A stretch of 64,000 bases of DNA from Calothrix sp. NIES-4101 (lineage in GTDB: Bacteria; Cyanobacteriota; Cyanobacteriia; Cyanobacteriales; Nostocaceae): assembly GCA_004296455.1 (NCBI GenBank), contig AP018277.1:62001-126000 (forward strand), in the 5' to 3' direction. Position 1 is the first letter of the stretch; every line of letters begins with the position of its first letter. Shown one piece after another: positions 8,852 to 16,906 of the stretch. Under the pieces are notes generated by a model. The model searched no databases and was not told the origin of the DNA. It saw only the letters and a list, made by a program, of their open reading frames with translations. A program made the position numbers and the translations under genes.

Positions 8852-9805
8852 CTACTCAGATATCTGGGTACCCAGGTTTTTGCATTTCTCTAAAGCCCCG
8901 ACTACACCAACTTCATCGGCTAGTCGAATAAAAGCACCTGCTAATTCTTCCAGCAAATCGCTTCTATCTATCTCAACACCCTCATCCGCTAAATCCATCA
9001 AGGCTCGGTTTATTTGCCTGCTCAATTTTTTGGGAATCCTGAAAGTAGTTTGGGTATAGTCGGGATTTTCGCGCTTGGGTATTTTCTCTGCATAGTTTTC
9101 AGCCACTTCAGATTCTTGGGTTGCTAGCTGTTTGTTTTTTTGGGTATGTGGGTATCCAGGTATTTGAGTCTTTTCATCCTTCCCTTTGCTTGCTTGAATT
9201 TCCGGCTGTTCAGATTGCTGAGTATCTGGATACCCAGATACCTGGATTTTATCAGCTACAGTTTTACTCGTTGATTTTTTTGACTGTTTGGATTTTTGAG
9301 TATCTGGGTATCCGGCTACCTGAATTGTATCTGTATCTGTTTTATTTTTGATCGAATTATCTGGTATCACCGTGCTATCTGGCTGCGTGGGTTCTTGAAT
9401 ATCTGGATACCCAGATATTTGAGTACCTGCATCTTCGGCTACTTGGGTAGCATCTTGCTTCTCTTTACTTTTTTGGGTAGTTGACTGTTTGGGTTTTCGA
9501 GTATTTGGATACCCAGGTTTTTGGGTTTTTCCTTGTCTAGCCTTGGATGGTTGAGTTGTTGGCTGTGCAGATGGTTGTACATCTGGGTACCCAGATTTTT
9601 GAGTTTTATCCTCTGGAATTGTATTTTCTGGGATTTTATCTGTTTGTATGTCTGATTCTTGGGTGTTTGGTTGTTCGGTTTTTTGAGTATCTGGGTACCC
9701 AGATATTTGCACATTTTCCTGTGCAGCCCCTAAAACTTCGCTGAACCTGCTTACCCTTGAAGAGCTTGAATTATTTCGCTTTTTATTTCCGCCCAATCCC
9801 GCCAT
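8852..9805 (-). CDS. parB: ParB-like centromere-binding protein with GYPDTQ repeats
   Basis: 317 residues. About residues 34-225 are a low-complexity region with seven spaced repeats of [IVK]-x-G-Y-P-[DNH]-[TIV]-[QR], separated by Q/K/S/T-rich spacers. The C-terminal 85 residues (TTFRIPKKLSRQINRALMDLADEGVEIDRSDLLEELAGAFIRLADE) look like a ribbon-helix-helix or helical DNA-binding domain of a small partition protein. The start overlaps the end of parA by 55 bp. At DNA level each repeat is a palindrome of the CTGGG(T/A)(A)CCCAG type, also found outside the gene, so the gene may carry its own binding sites. Overlap with parA and the C-terminal domain support the ParB role; direct homology is not verified. 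Confidence 0.65.
   Translation of the reverse strand: MAGLGGNKKRNNSSSSRVSRFSEVLGAAQENVQISGYPDTQKTEQPNTQESDIQTDKIPENTIPEDKTQKSGYPDVQPSAQPTTQPSKARQGKTQKPGYPNTRKPKQSTTQKSKEKQDATQVAEDAGTQISGYPDIQEPTQPDSTVIPDNSIKNKTDTDTIQVAGYPDTQKSKQSKKSTSKTVADKIQVSGYPDTQQSEQPEIQASKGKDEKTQIPGYPHTQKNKQLATQESEVAENYAEKIPKRENPDYTQTTFRIPKKLSRQINRALMDLADEGVEIDRSDLLEELAGAFIRLADEVGVVGALEKCKNLGTQISE
9148..9702. repeat. In-gene array of centromere-like palindromes
   Basis: Sites with the core CTGGGTACCCAG or one-to-three-base variants lie at 9148-9159, 9226-9237, 9304-9315, 9403-9414, 9505-9516, 9583-9594 and 9691-9702. Start-to-start spacing is 78, 78, 99, 102, 78 and 108 bp, all multiples of three since they are in frame with parB. 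The best sites extend to ATCTGGGTACCCAGAT. The spacer sequences are not conserved, so the palindrome rather than a whole unit is being maintained. Confidence 0.8.
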
Positions 9806-10353
9806 GCTAATTTTCCTCCTCTAACTTTATATGGTGGAACCCCTTGCGCTACTGCATCCTTATAAGCTTTATAAAATCGAATTCCCCGGCTAAAAACTGG
9901 ATAACCCTGTGCTTTCAGTGCTTCCATCGCTTCTTGCCCGTCCTTTTGGGGTGCTGGTGGAACCATTGTCAGCAATACTTTCCAGTTGCTATCCGGTGGC
10001 AACGACTTGGCTATAAGCGTCATAGCGTCCATACCCAAAATGTCCGGTGGAGTCGGCACAATCAGTAAATCGCACCCCCTCGCCAATTCCTCAATTTCGA
10101 TATCATTGGGACGAGCGGGAGTATCAAAAATAATGTACTCGAACTTTTGCGATCGCATTAATTTTGCAGCTTCTTTTTCCCCGCAAACCTCGAAGGGTAA
10201 ACCCCCAGGTCTAGCCCAGGTGGTTGCCGAGCGATTTGGGTCAGCGTCGATAACTAGGGTTGTACCGTCTTCACAAAATAATGATGCAAGGCATATAGCC
10301 GAAGTTGTTTTCGCCACTCCGCCTTTGAACGAACTAAGAGAGATGATAGGCAT
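9751..10353 (-). CDS. parA: ParA partition ATPase (short, type Ib)
   Basis: 200 residues without an N-terminal regulatory helix-turn-helix, the size of type Ib ParA. It has the deviant Walker A FKGGVAKTTSA (residues 9-19), a switch-like motif LVIDADPNRSA and Walker B YIIFDTPARPND. ParA forms ATP-dependent filaments or gradients that move plasmid copies bound by ParB. Its last 55 bp overlap parB, so the two are co-transcribed. Two further CTGGGTACCCAG-type palindromes (10425-10436, 10498-10509) lie upstream, where an autoregulatory operator or centromere would be expected. Confidence 0.9.
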   Translation of the reverse strand: MPIISLSSFKGGVAKTTSAICLASLFCEDGTTLVIDADPNRSATTWARPGGLPFEVCGEKEAAKLMRSQKFEYIIFDTPARPNDIEIEELARGCDLLIVPTPPDILGMDAMTLIAKSLPPDSNWKVLLTMVPPAPQKDGQEAMEALKAQGYPVFSRGIRFYKAYKDAVAQGVPPYKVRGGKLAWRDWAEIKSEIIQALQG

Positions 10354-10386
10354 AGCCTTCCCTCACGAAACATGGAAGCATCATAG

Positions 10387-10509
10387 CGCTACCTGGGTAT
10401 ATATGGTATTTGAATGTATATACATTTGGGTACCCAGGTTTTCAATTTTTTGTATAAGTCTTAGCTAAGTATGAGTATAGTATGGCTGTTCATACATCTG
10501 GGTACCCAG
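10387..10509. promoter_or_regulatory. parAB upstream palindromes (operator/centromere candidate)
   Basis: The region upstream of parA holds TTGGGTACCCAG (10425-10436) and ATCTGGGTACCCAGAT (10496-10511), plus a half site ACCTGGGTAT near 10391. The same core occurs inside parB, just after parB (8864-8875) and in the 331-residue gene (7747-7758). The position suits binding by ParB for partition and autoregulation. Confidence 0.6.
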
Positions 10510-10541
10510 ATGTTCAAATTTATGTACAGTTTTTTGGTATT

Positions 10542-10847
10542 GGGTATCCGCCGAGGTATGTGCAAAATGGGACAGGTTGTAAACAAATATGTGCGGAACG
10601 TGCTTTAGTAATTTACTAACTTGCCCAAAAATGGTAAGGAGACATTTCATTTTTTGCACGCTAAAATCAACTCTTCACGCTATTCCGTCCCTCAACCTTG
10701 CCCATTAATGACCCTTTTAGGAAATGTCTTCATTTGAATAGCCAAGTTTTGGCTGAGGCTGAAATAACGGAAAATCAAGGTTTTTGGCGCTTAACTTTAC
10801 AACACTTTACAACGTGTCCCATTTTGCACATATCTCGGCGGATACCC
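10542..10847. repeat. 306-bp inverted-repeat element upstream of parA
   Basis: GGGTATCCGCCGAG (10542-10555) is mirrored at 10834-10847, and the match continues inward for about 40 bp with few mismatches (TATGTGCAAAATGGGAC is shared in part). No gene lies inside. The same end motif (CGGCGGATACCCTA) recurs near 16845-16858. It is probably a MITE; I could not find a clear target duplication. Confidence 0.6.
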
Positions 10848-10902
10848 TACTACAACCTCCCCACCTTGTAACGATAATTATCATTTTAATGATTTGTATG
10901 TT

Positions 10903-13900
10903 TTATTTTCTGGAATTCCCTAAGTTTGCGATTAGCAATGCCAGTTGAAGCGGTTCAACAGGTTTGGCAATATGGGCTTGGAAGCCAGCCTCAATTACTT
11001 TTTGTTGGTCTTGGGCGCTAGCATAGGCAGTAAGGGCGATGGCTGGAATTTGTCCTCCTATGGATGCATCAAGCGATCGCACTTGTTGAATTAAAAAATA
11101 CCCATCTTCGCAAGGCATTCCAATATCAGATAAAAGCAAGTTATATTGGTTAGGGTTTGCAGTCAAAGCAGCGAGTGCTTCAGAGGCAGACGTTGCGGTT
11201 AATACCTCAGCCCCATAGTTTTCTAGCATAAACCTCAAGAGTTCAAGAGTATCGACCTCATTATCGACGGCTAATATCCGCAAGCCAGCCAGCAAGGCGG
11301 TATACTGCTCAGTGTTTGAGGATGGTTCTAAATCGCTTTCTGGGGTTGATTCTTCGGACGGAACCACTGGTAAGGGCAGCCATACGGTCAGCGTAGCTCC
11401 TTGTCCCTCCCCCGGACTCTCTGCTTGTACCGTGCCACCGTGCAACTCAACCAGATGCCGCACGATTGATAGCCCCAACCCCAGTCCTGCAACCACTTTG
11501 GTAGTGCTAGAATCGCCTTGACGGAAGCGCTCGAAAATATATGGCAACAAGTCAGCTTCAATACCTTGCCCTGTGTCGCTAACTTGAATTTGAGCCGAAT
11601 GCTCGTAGGAATTGAGGGTAATTTCCACTCGCCCACCTGGTGGCGTAAACTTAATGGCGTTGGATAAAAGATTCCACAAAACTTGTTGCAAGCGATCCGC
11701 ATCGCCGTCAATTGTTACAGAACTTAGGGATGAAACAATTTGAATATTCTTGGCTGAGGCTGATAATTGCACGATGTCAAGTGCAGCTTGCACAATTAAG
11801 TGCAAATCGTGAGTACGGACGTTAAGATTAAGCTTGCCACTGGTAATTCGTGAGACATCTAGGATATCCTCAATAAGTTGAGCTTGGGCTTTGGCACTCT
11901 GCTCGATTTGTTCTAAGCCACGGAAAATAGTGGCTTGGTCCAAGGTGCGGTTGCGGAGCAGTTGCGACCATCCCAGCGTCATATTTAACGGGTTGCGAAG
12001 TTCGTGTGAGAGGTTGGAGAGAAATTCATCTTTGGCTTTGTTTGCAGTTTCTGCCTGTTGACGAGCCGATTGCTCTTGCGTTAATAATAGTGTTCGTTCA
12101 ATCTCGAGCTGCCTGCGCTCGGTTATATCTTCGATTAACAGCAAAATCTGAGAAACATCGTCTTCCCGCTCCAACCTACAAGCATTGAGTAGCATGGTTT
12201 TTTGCCCAATTTGCTCAAAACAATGCTCTACCTCAAAATTACGAACCTGTGTATTGTTGCTTAGAACTTCTTCGAGAATGGTCAGCAGTTGGGGAATATT
12301 CCACTGCCCATTGCCTAACTCAAACAGGGAAGATTGCACGGTTTCGAGGGCGCAAACCTGAAATATTTCGTAAAAAGAACGATTGGCAGTGTTTACCCGC
12401 ATATTTGTATCTAACACCACCAGAGGGGTTTGCACCGTGTCTATAATCGCCTCGGCATAGTTGCGGGCTGACTCTAAGGTACTAGCATTGCGTTTAAGAG
12501 CGTCAATATCAACAAAGAGCATTGTCACCCCGTCAATTTGGTTCTCAGTTGTGCGATAGGGGCGAATACGCAAGGAGTACCAGTAACCTGCCTGGGTTTG
12601 AACTTCCTGTTCTTGAGTATTGAGCGTCTCTAATACCTCCAAAATCATTGATTCTAAATTAGGAACGTCAAAATTAACGCGCAAATCGCTGAAGGGGCGA
12701 CCGATATCGGTGGGAATAAAATTGAAGAGTCGTTGCGCCGTTGGTGTAAAGCGGCGAATCTTTAAATCATTGGTCAGCATTACAATCGGAATACTAATGC
12801 TGGAGAGAAAATTGTTCAAATCGCTATTATCTCGGTTTTGTTGGAGGTTACGAGAGCGAAGTTCGTCGTTGGTGGTAGAAAGTTCTTCATTGGTAGCTTG
12901 AATCTCTTCTTTGGCAGTTTGGAGTTCTTCGTTGGTACTTTGCAACTCCTCGTTGCTGGATAAAATTTCTTCGTTCGCCACTCGCAGGCTTTGGTTAAGA
13001 TAGTTTTGTTCCTGAATTACAGCTTGTAAATGTGCTTGAGCCGAGAGTTCTCGTTGCGTTGCGGCTGCCAGTGAGGTACGCAATTGTATAATCTCACGCT
13101 CTAAGGAAGCTGGGTTCAAGTTTTCAGAGTTAGCTAGGGATATATCAGTATTTAAAGGTAAAACTGTTTCAAAAAGCACTAAAAAATAGAGAGCGTCCAC
13201 GATGGCAGGACGGAAGGGAATCGCTTCAAGATTGAGAAGTATTGACCCTTCTGGCGAAGAAACCTGGATTTGTTCTTGTCGAACCGAAATATTTTGAGTT
13301 TGGGCTTGATAAATCACAGTACGAAGTGCAGTTTCCAATCCCGACCTTGCCATCATCAGCAAGTTTAAGTCAGTTGTTCCAAGTGGTAGCTTTAGGTAGG
13401 TATCTGTGTCTCCTCGCATTTGGATAATATCCATTTGGTCATTGACTACTACCGAAACAGGAGCGTAACGGTTTGATATCAGTTGGTCAACTTCTCGCCC
13501 TAAATCAAAGTTATTTGTGATTTTTGCAGTAAAATTCTTCCGACTATCGACATTTACAACTAGGTTAGAATTAGTTGCGAAAGAAAATAAGGGGCGATTT
13601 AGGCTCAATTTTCGAGCATAGATTTTGAATTGTTCGTTGACTGAAGTAAATAAGTCGCTGGAGGTTTTGACGCTTTCGCTAGTACCCAGTATTAGAAAGC
13701 CATTTAAGTTGAGACTGTAATGAAATAGAGACATAATTCGTTCTTGCAATGTATCTGATAAATAAATCAGCACATTACGACAGCTAATCAAATCAAGATT
13801 AGAAAATGGCGGATCGCCACCTAAATTATGTTTGGCAAAGACGCAGAGTTCGCGCACAGCACTGCTAATTTGATAAGTACCATCTGCTAAAGGCACAAAG

Positions 13901-15114
13901 AAGCGATTGCGCCTTTCGGATGAAACTGCTTCCATCTGGGATTCTAAGTATAAACCTGAGCGAGCTTTGCTGATTGCCGCTTCGCTAATATCTGTGGCAA
14001 AAATCTGAATCGGCGGTATGGTGGCTGTCGTGGCGAAAAACTCTAATAAGCATATGGCTATCGAGTATACTTCTTCGCCCGTTGAACAGCCTGCTACCCA
14101 AATCCGAATCGGGGCATCGAGGGATTTGTTTTGGCTAATGGTAGGAAAAACCTGCTCCTTTAAGTGTTCAAAAGCTTCCGTATCGCGGAAGAAACTGGTA
14201 ACGTGAATTAGGATTTCTTCATATAGCGCTTGAACTTCAGCCGGATGTACCTGTAAATATTCAGCGTAATCTTCCAAGTTGTTCAACTTATACAATAGCA
14301 TTCGCCGCTGCATTCGCCGATTCAAAGTCGCTGGCTTGTAGTAGGTAAAGTCAACGCCTGTAATCGTTCGCAGTTGAGCAAAAATTGTGGTTAGGGCAGT
14401 TCCTGGTTCGGGCAGCTTTTCCACTACTGGGAAGGGTTGTGAGTAAAAGGAAAAAACACTTTGACTTAGGGTTGTCAGTTCTTCGGCAATAGCTTGAGGT
14501 GGTAAAATAAAATCAACATTACCAGTGGCAACGGCAGTATTGGGCATACTGTCAAATTTGGCTGTCTCTTCACATTGAGCAAAAGTCACGCCTCCGGCAA
14601 CCTTAATGGCTTTTATTCCCTGCGAACCGTCACCGTCTGTGCCTGAAAGGACGACGGCAAGTGCTTTGTTACCCCGATCTGCCGCTAGGGAGACAAAAAA
14701 GGCATCTGCTGGCAGATATTTGCCGTGTATTTTCTGCCGAGGTGCTAAATGTAGCATTCCGTCCTTCAGGGTCATTTGGGTATTGGGCGGAATAACGTAG
14801 ACTTCATTGGGCTCGACCATCATGCCCTCTTGTACCTGACGCACAGGCATTGCTGTCACCCTACCTAGAATTTCGGACAGTAGACTTTCGTGGTCGGGGG
14901 ATAAATGTTGAATTAGTACAAATGCCATACCTGTATCAGTAGGTAAATGCCTAATTAGTTCTGTAAATGCTTCTAGCCCACCTGCTGAAGCGGCAATTCC
15001 CACAATGGGAAAGGGGGCATCAATTTTGGGTGACTGTGCAAGGTCAATATCAAGTATGACTTCAGATGTGACCATTGAGGATGTACTTTCTGGAGAGAGC
15101 GGGTCAGAATTCAT
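10903..15114 (-). CDS. CheB-CheR-PAS-histidine kinase-receiver hybrid
   Basis: 1403 residues. About 36-215 is a CheB methylesterase domain with its triad motifs (AASAGG, QHLSPDH, SGTDGDGS). About 235-505 is a CheR methyltransferase (TSFFRD, VAGCSTGEE, CRNVLIYL). A PAS-like linker, a Glu/Asn-rich coiled coil (ELQSTNEELQTAKEE) and two PAS domains follow. HisKA has its phospho-acceptor in NLSHELRNP (His about 1037), then HATPase (NAIKF, DTGQGI, GLGLGLS) and a C-terminal receiver from about 1276 (LLLSDIGMP). Such fusions are thought to link reversible methylation chemistry to phosphorelay signalling; substrates are unknown. No motif looks lost. A small XRE regulator is 43 bp upstream, likely in the same operon. 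Confidence 0.92.
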   Translation of the reverse strand: MNSDPLSPESTSSMVTSEVILDIDLAQSPKIDAPFPIVGIAASAGGLEAFTELIRHLPTDTGMAFVLIQHLSPDHESLLSEILGRVTAMPVRQVQEGMMVEPNEVYVIPPNTQMTLKDGMLHLAPRQKIHGKYLPADAFFVSLAADRGNKALAVVLSGTDGDGSQGIKAIKVAGGVTFAQCEETAKFDSMPNTAVATGNVDFILPPQAIAEELTTLSQSVFSFYSQPFPVVEKLPEPGTALTTIFAQLRTITGVDFTYYKPATLNRRMQRRMLLYKLNNLEDYAEYLQVHPAEVQALYEEILIHVTSFFRDTEAFEHLKEQVFPTISQNKSLDAPIRIWVAGCSTGEEVYSIAICLLEFFATTATIPPIQIFATDISEAAISKARSGLYLESQMEAVSSERRNRFFVPLADGTYQISSAVRELCVFAKHNLGGDPPFSNLDLISCRNVLIYLSDTLQERIMSLFHYSLNLNGFLILGTSESVKTSSDLFTSVNEQFKIYARKLSLNRPLFSFATNSNLVVNVDSRKNFTAKITNNFDLGREVDQLISNRYAPVSVVVNDQMDIIQMRGDTDTYLKLPLGTTDLNLLMMARSGLETALRTVIYQAQTQNISVRQEQIQVSSPEGSILLNLEAIPFRPAIVDALYFLVLFETVLPLNTDISLANSENLNPASLEREIIQLRTSLAAATQRELSAQAHLQAVIQEQNYLNQSLRVANEEILSSNEELQSTNEELQTAKEEIQATNEELSTTNDELRSRNLQQNRDNSDLNNFLSSISIPIVMLTNDLKIRRFTPTAQRLFNFIPTDIGRPFSDLRVNFDVPNLESMILEVLETLNTQEQEVQTQAGYWYSLRIRPYRTTENQIDGVTMLFVDIDALKRNASTLESARNYAEAIIDTVQTPLVVLDTNMRVNTANRSFYEIFQVCALETVQSSLFELGNGQWNIPQLLTILEEVLSNNTQVRNFEVEHCFEQIGQKTMLLNACRLEREDDVSQILLLIEDITERRQLEIERTLLLTQEQSARQQAETANKAKDEFLSNLSHELRNPLNMTLGWSQLLRNRTLDQATIFRGLEQIEQSAKAQAQLIEDILDVSRITSGKLNLNVRTHDLHLIVQAALDIVQLSASAKNIQIVSSLSSVTIDGDADRLQQVLWNLLSNAIKFTPPGGRVEITLNSYEHSAQIQVSDTGQGIEADLLPYIFERFRQGDSSTTKVVAGLGLGLSIVRHLVELHGGTVQAESPGEGQGATLTVWLPLPVVPSEESTPESDLEPSSNTEQYTALLAGLRILAVDNEVDTLELLRFMLENYGAEVLTATSASEALAALTANPNQYNLLLSDIGMPCEDGYFLIQQVRSLDASIGGQIPAIALTAYASAQDQQKVIEAGFQAHIAKPVEPLQLALLIANLGNSRK

Positions 15115-15157
15115 AGTGTGAGGTGGTGGATGGAGCGATGCGATCGCAGGTTCAACA

Positions 15158-15424
15158 TTAATTCGGAAAGTACTGTTCTAGCAAACGGTAAGCGATTACT
15201 TGGTCAGCCTCAATCTCACTCTGACTTATTTCTACCAGCAGAGCTTTGAGTTGCCGGAAGGCTAAGGGCATTGGTTTAGCCCGATAATTCTCCCATCGGT
15301 TGACCGTCACAAGTGTTACGCCAAGCTTTGCAGCAAATTGTTCTTGAGTCAATCCACACAAAGAACGCAGGGGGCGAATCAGGGCATTTGTATCAGCACC
15401 AGATTTGGTTTGGCTCATCGTCAA
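15158..15424 (-). CDS. XRE-family helix-turn-helix regulator
   Basis: 88 residues with a central Cro/C1-type helix-turn-helix (LTQEQFAAKLGVTLVTVNRWENYRAKP, about 25-50; motif TVNRWE). A second in-frame ATG at 15418 could be the start. Genes of this type often precede large hybrid kinases in cyanobacteria, and here the spacing of 43 bp to the CheB/CheR hybrid suggests an operon that the regulator may control. Confidence 0.75.
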   Translation of the reverse strand: MTMSQTKSGADTNALIRPLRSLCGLTQEQFAAKLGVTLVTVNRWENYRAKPMPLAFRQLKALLVEISQSEIEADQVIAYRLLEQYFPN

Positions 15425-15748
15425 TGACCTGACTCGGTTTTACCTAACTTAAAGGGTGATATATCACCTCTATATTGAACACTCAACCATTTAATAATCT
15501 TCAACAAATCCGTCAAAAGGTACATTTGCTGTAAATAATTCTTCCTTTATTTCGGTCTTAGAGTATTTTCATTTTTGATATCAAATTAATAATTTGAGTG
15601 ACATTCTATTGCGACAAGGCGTTGTTTGACTAAATTCATTCAAAAGTAGTAGCTAATATTCGACTTATTTAACTAAAAGGTATAAATTCTCCTGCATTCT
15701 TTCCACTACAACAGAAGCCATTAACCACGAATTGAGGGAAGTAAAATT
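15425..15748. other. AT-rich intergenic region
   Basis: No gene or clear repeat is visible. It lies between the divergent XRE regulator and the small plus-strand genes and should carry their promoters, but I cannot point to convincing -35/-10 pairs. Confidence 0.4.
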
Positions 15749-15934
15749 ATGCCTACAACTTTGAAAAGATTAATGCCCATTTTTTGCAATACTCAGCGAG
15801 TAAAATTCGTTGGTGGCGTTGGAATCGTGCGAAGATTCCAATACGAATTTGGAAGTTGGGATTATCTTGTTGAATTGGAGGCAGGACAGTATCCTGACTT
15901 TGGCAGAGTAGGGGCAGTATCACAACAAGGGTAG
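15749..15934 (+). CDS. Small conserved-looking protein (61 aa)
   Basis: 61 residues, with a beta-rich core (VKFVGGVGIVRRFQYEFGSWDYLVELEAGQ is the informative part) ending EPDFGRVG-like (YPDFGRVG). This resembles a short cyanobacterial protein type I recall only loosely, which normally continues for another 10-20 residues; here the frame ends at VSQQG, so it may be truncated. A GGGAAG stretch precedes ATG. Confidence 0.4.
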   Translation: MPTTLKRLMPIFCNTQRVKFVGGVGIVRRFQYEFGSWDYLVELEAGQYPDFGRVGAVSQQG

Positions 15935-15991
15935 AGGTGATATTTATGACTTTACAATGGCTAATTTGTCATAAAAACAAAGGGAGTAAAA

Positions 15992-16150
15992 ATGACTATT
16001 CAATACACTATGGCGTATCTATTCTTGCTAGTAGCAATATTTTGGGCAATGACTCAAATGAGTATTGCCTTAGAAGAATCGGATATGGAAAAGTTCGTTA
16101 TTTGGACAGGTATTGCTTCTGTTATCGCTTGTTTACCAATGTCATTTTGA
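15992..16150 (+). CDS. 52-aa predicted membrane peptide
   Basis: The ATG at 15992 is preceded by a strong ribosome site (AAAGGGAGTAAAA). The peptide has two hydrophobic segments (YLFLLVAIFWAMTQ and VIWTGIASVIACLPM) separated by a charged loop (ALEESDMEK), consistent with a small two-pass inner-membrane protein. I do not recognise it. It is co-directional with, and 57 bp after, the 61-residue gene. Confidence 0.55.
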   Translation: MTIQYTMAYLFLLVAIFWAMTQMSIALEESDMEKFVIWTGIASVIACLPMSF

Positions 16151-16157
16151 AATACTG

Positions 16158-16628
16158 TTATAAAAAAGGAAGTCCATCATCCACATCAATTGTAATCAGG
16201 TCGATTTTATCAGCACCAGGTGTCAAAGCATGTAAGCAGGCTTGATGGAGAGTACGGAAGTCTTCTGGATTTAGGGAAGTACTGCGGTCACACAGGTTAT
16301 CTAAATAATCACAAATTGTTTGATAAGCAACAATAAAGCAAATTGTTGGTTCAATTTCGTCTTTAGCCAGTAGTCCATAGATAGAACCACCTTCACAGTG
16401 AAATGTTTTAGTTTTTATACTTAACAAAGCTTGAAAACGTAATTGCGGATTAGGAATTTGTTCAGCTTCTTGCTGCCAAAATTCTAAATATTTACGAACT
16501 CTGGGAAGAACATCACGATAAATTCCCAGCATCAACATCCCTGAATTAGATGGGACTTGCTTGGATGAAAGTTTTGATGGAGAAAAGCTAATATTCTTAT
16601 CAGTATCAGGATATTTATTTAGGAGCAT
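16158..16628 (-). pseudogene. DUF2600-type (polyprenyl synthase-like) gene, C-terminally truncated
   Basis: 156 residues matching the start of DUF2600/YtpB-like proteins, the family of tetraprenyl-beta-curcumene synthase: IYRDVLPRVRKYLEFWQQEA, FHCEGGSIYGLLA and the Asp-rich QTICDYLDNLCDRS. Full-length members are about 350 residues; this one stops just after IDVDDGLPFL, and no continuation is visible in the neighbouring frames. It is probably a non-functional remnant of a terpenoid-related gene. Confidence 0.6.
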
Positions 16629-16906
16629 TAAGATTATTTGTAGGGCTTTTTAAAATACCCTTTCAGACTAGAATTAAAGCAAGTGAGCATCATCTGCAAA
16701 TAGAAATACATGAGATTATTATAATGTCTATAATTAGGCGTATATTCGGGAATTATAAATAGCAATTTCTGTGAAAAATGGTTGGCTATTTTTTTATCAG
16801 AGTGATAAAAGTAGAAAAAGAGGACAGTCGCACATTCGGCGGATACCCTATAAGGTATTGAGCCGAGATACCTATAGTTCCCTAAATGACATTTTTAATA
16901 ACATGA

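Noticed and set aside
9148-9702. Possible CRISPR array
   Set aside because: Repeats are only 12-16 bp, palindromic, unevenly spaced and in frame within a protein gene; no cas genes are present.
9121-9744. Plus-strand frames opposite parB containing LGTQI/YLGTQ motifs
   Set aside because: Palindromic repeats necessarily read similarly on both strands; the minus-strand frame is longer and has a DNA-binding-like C-terminus and overlap with parA.
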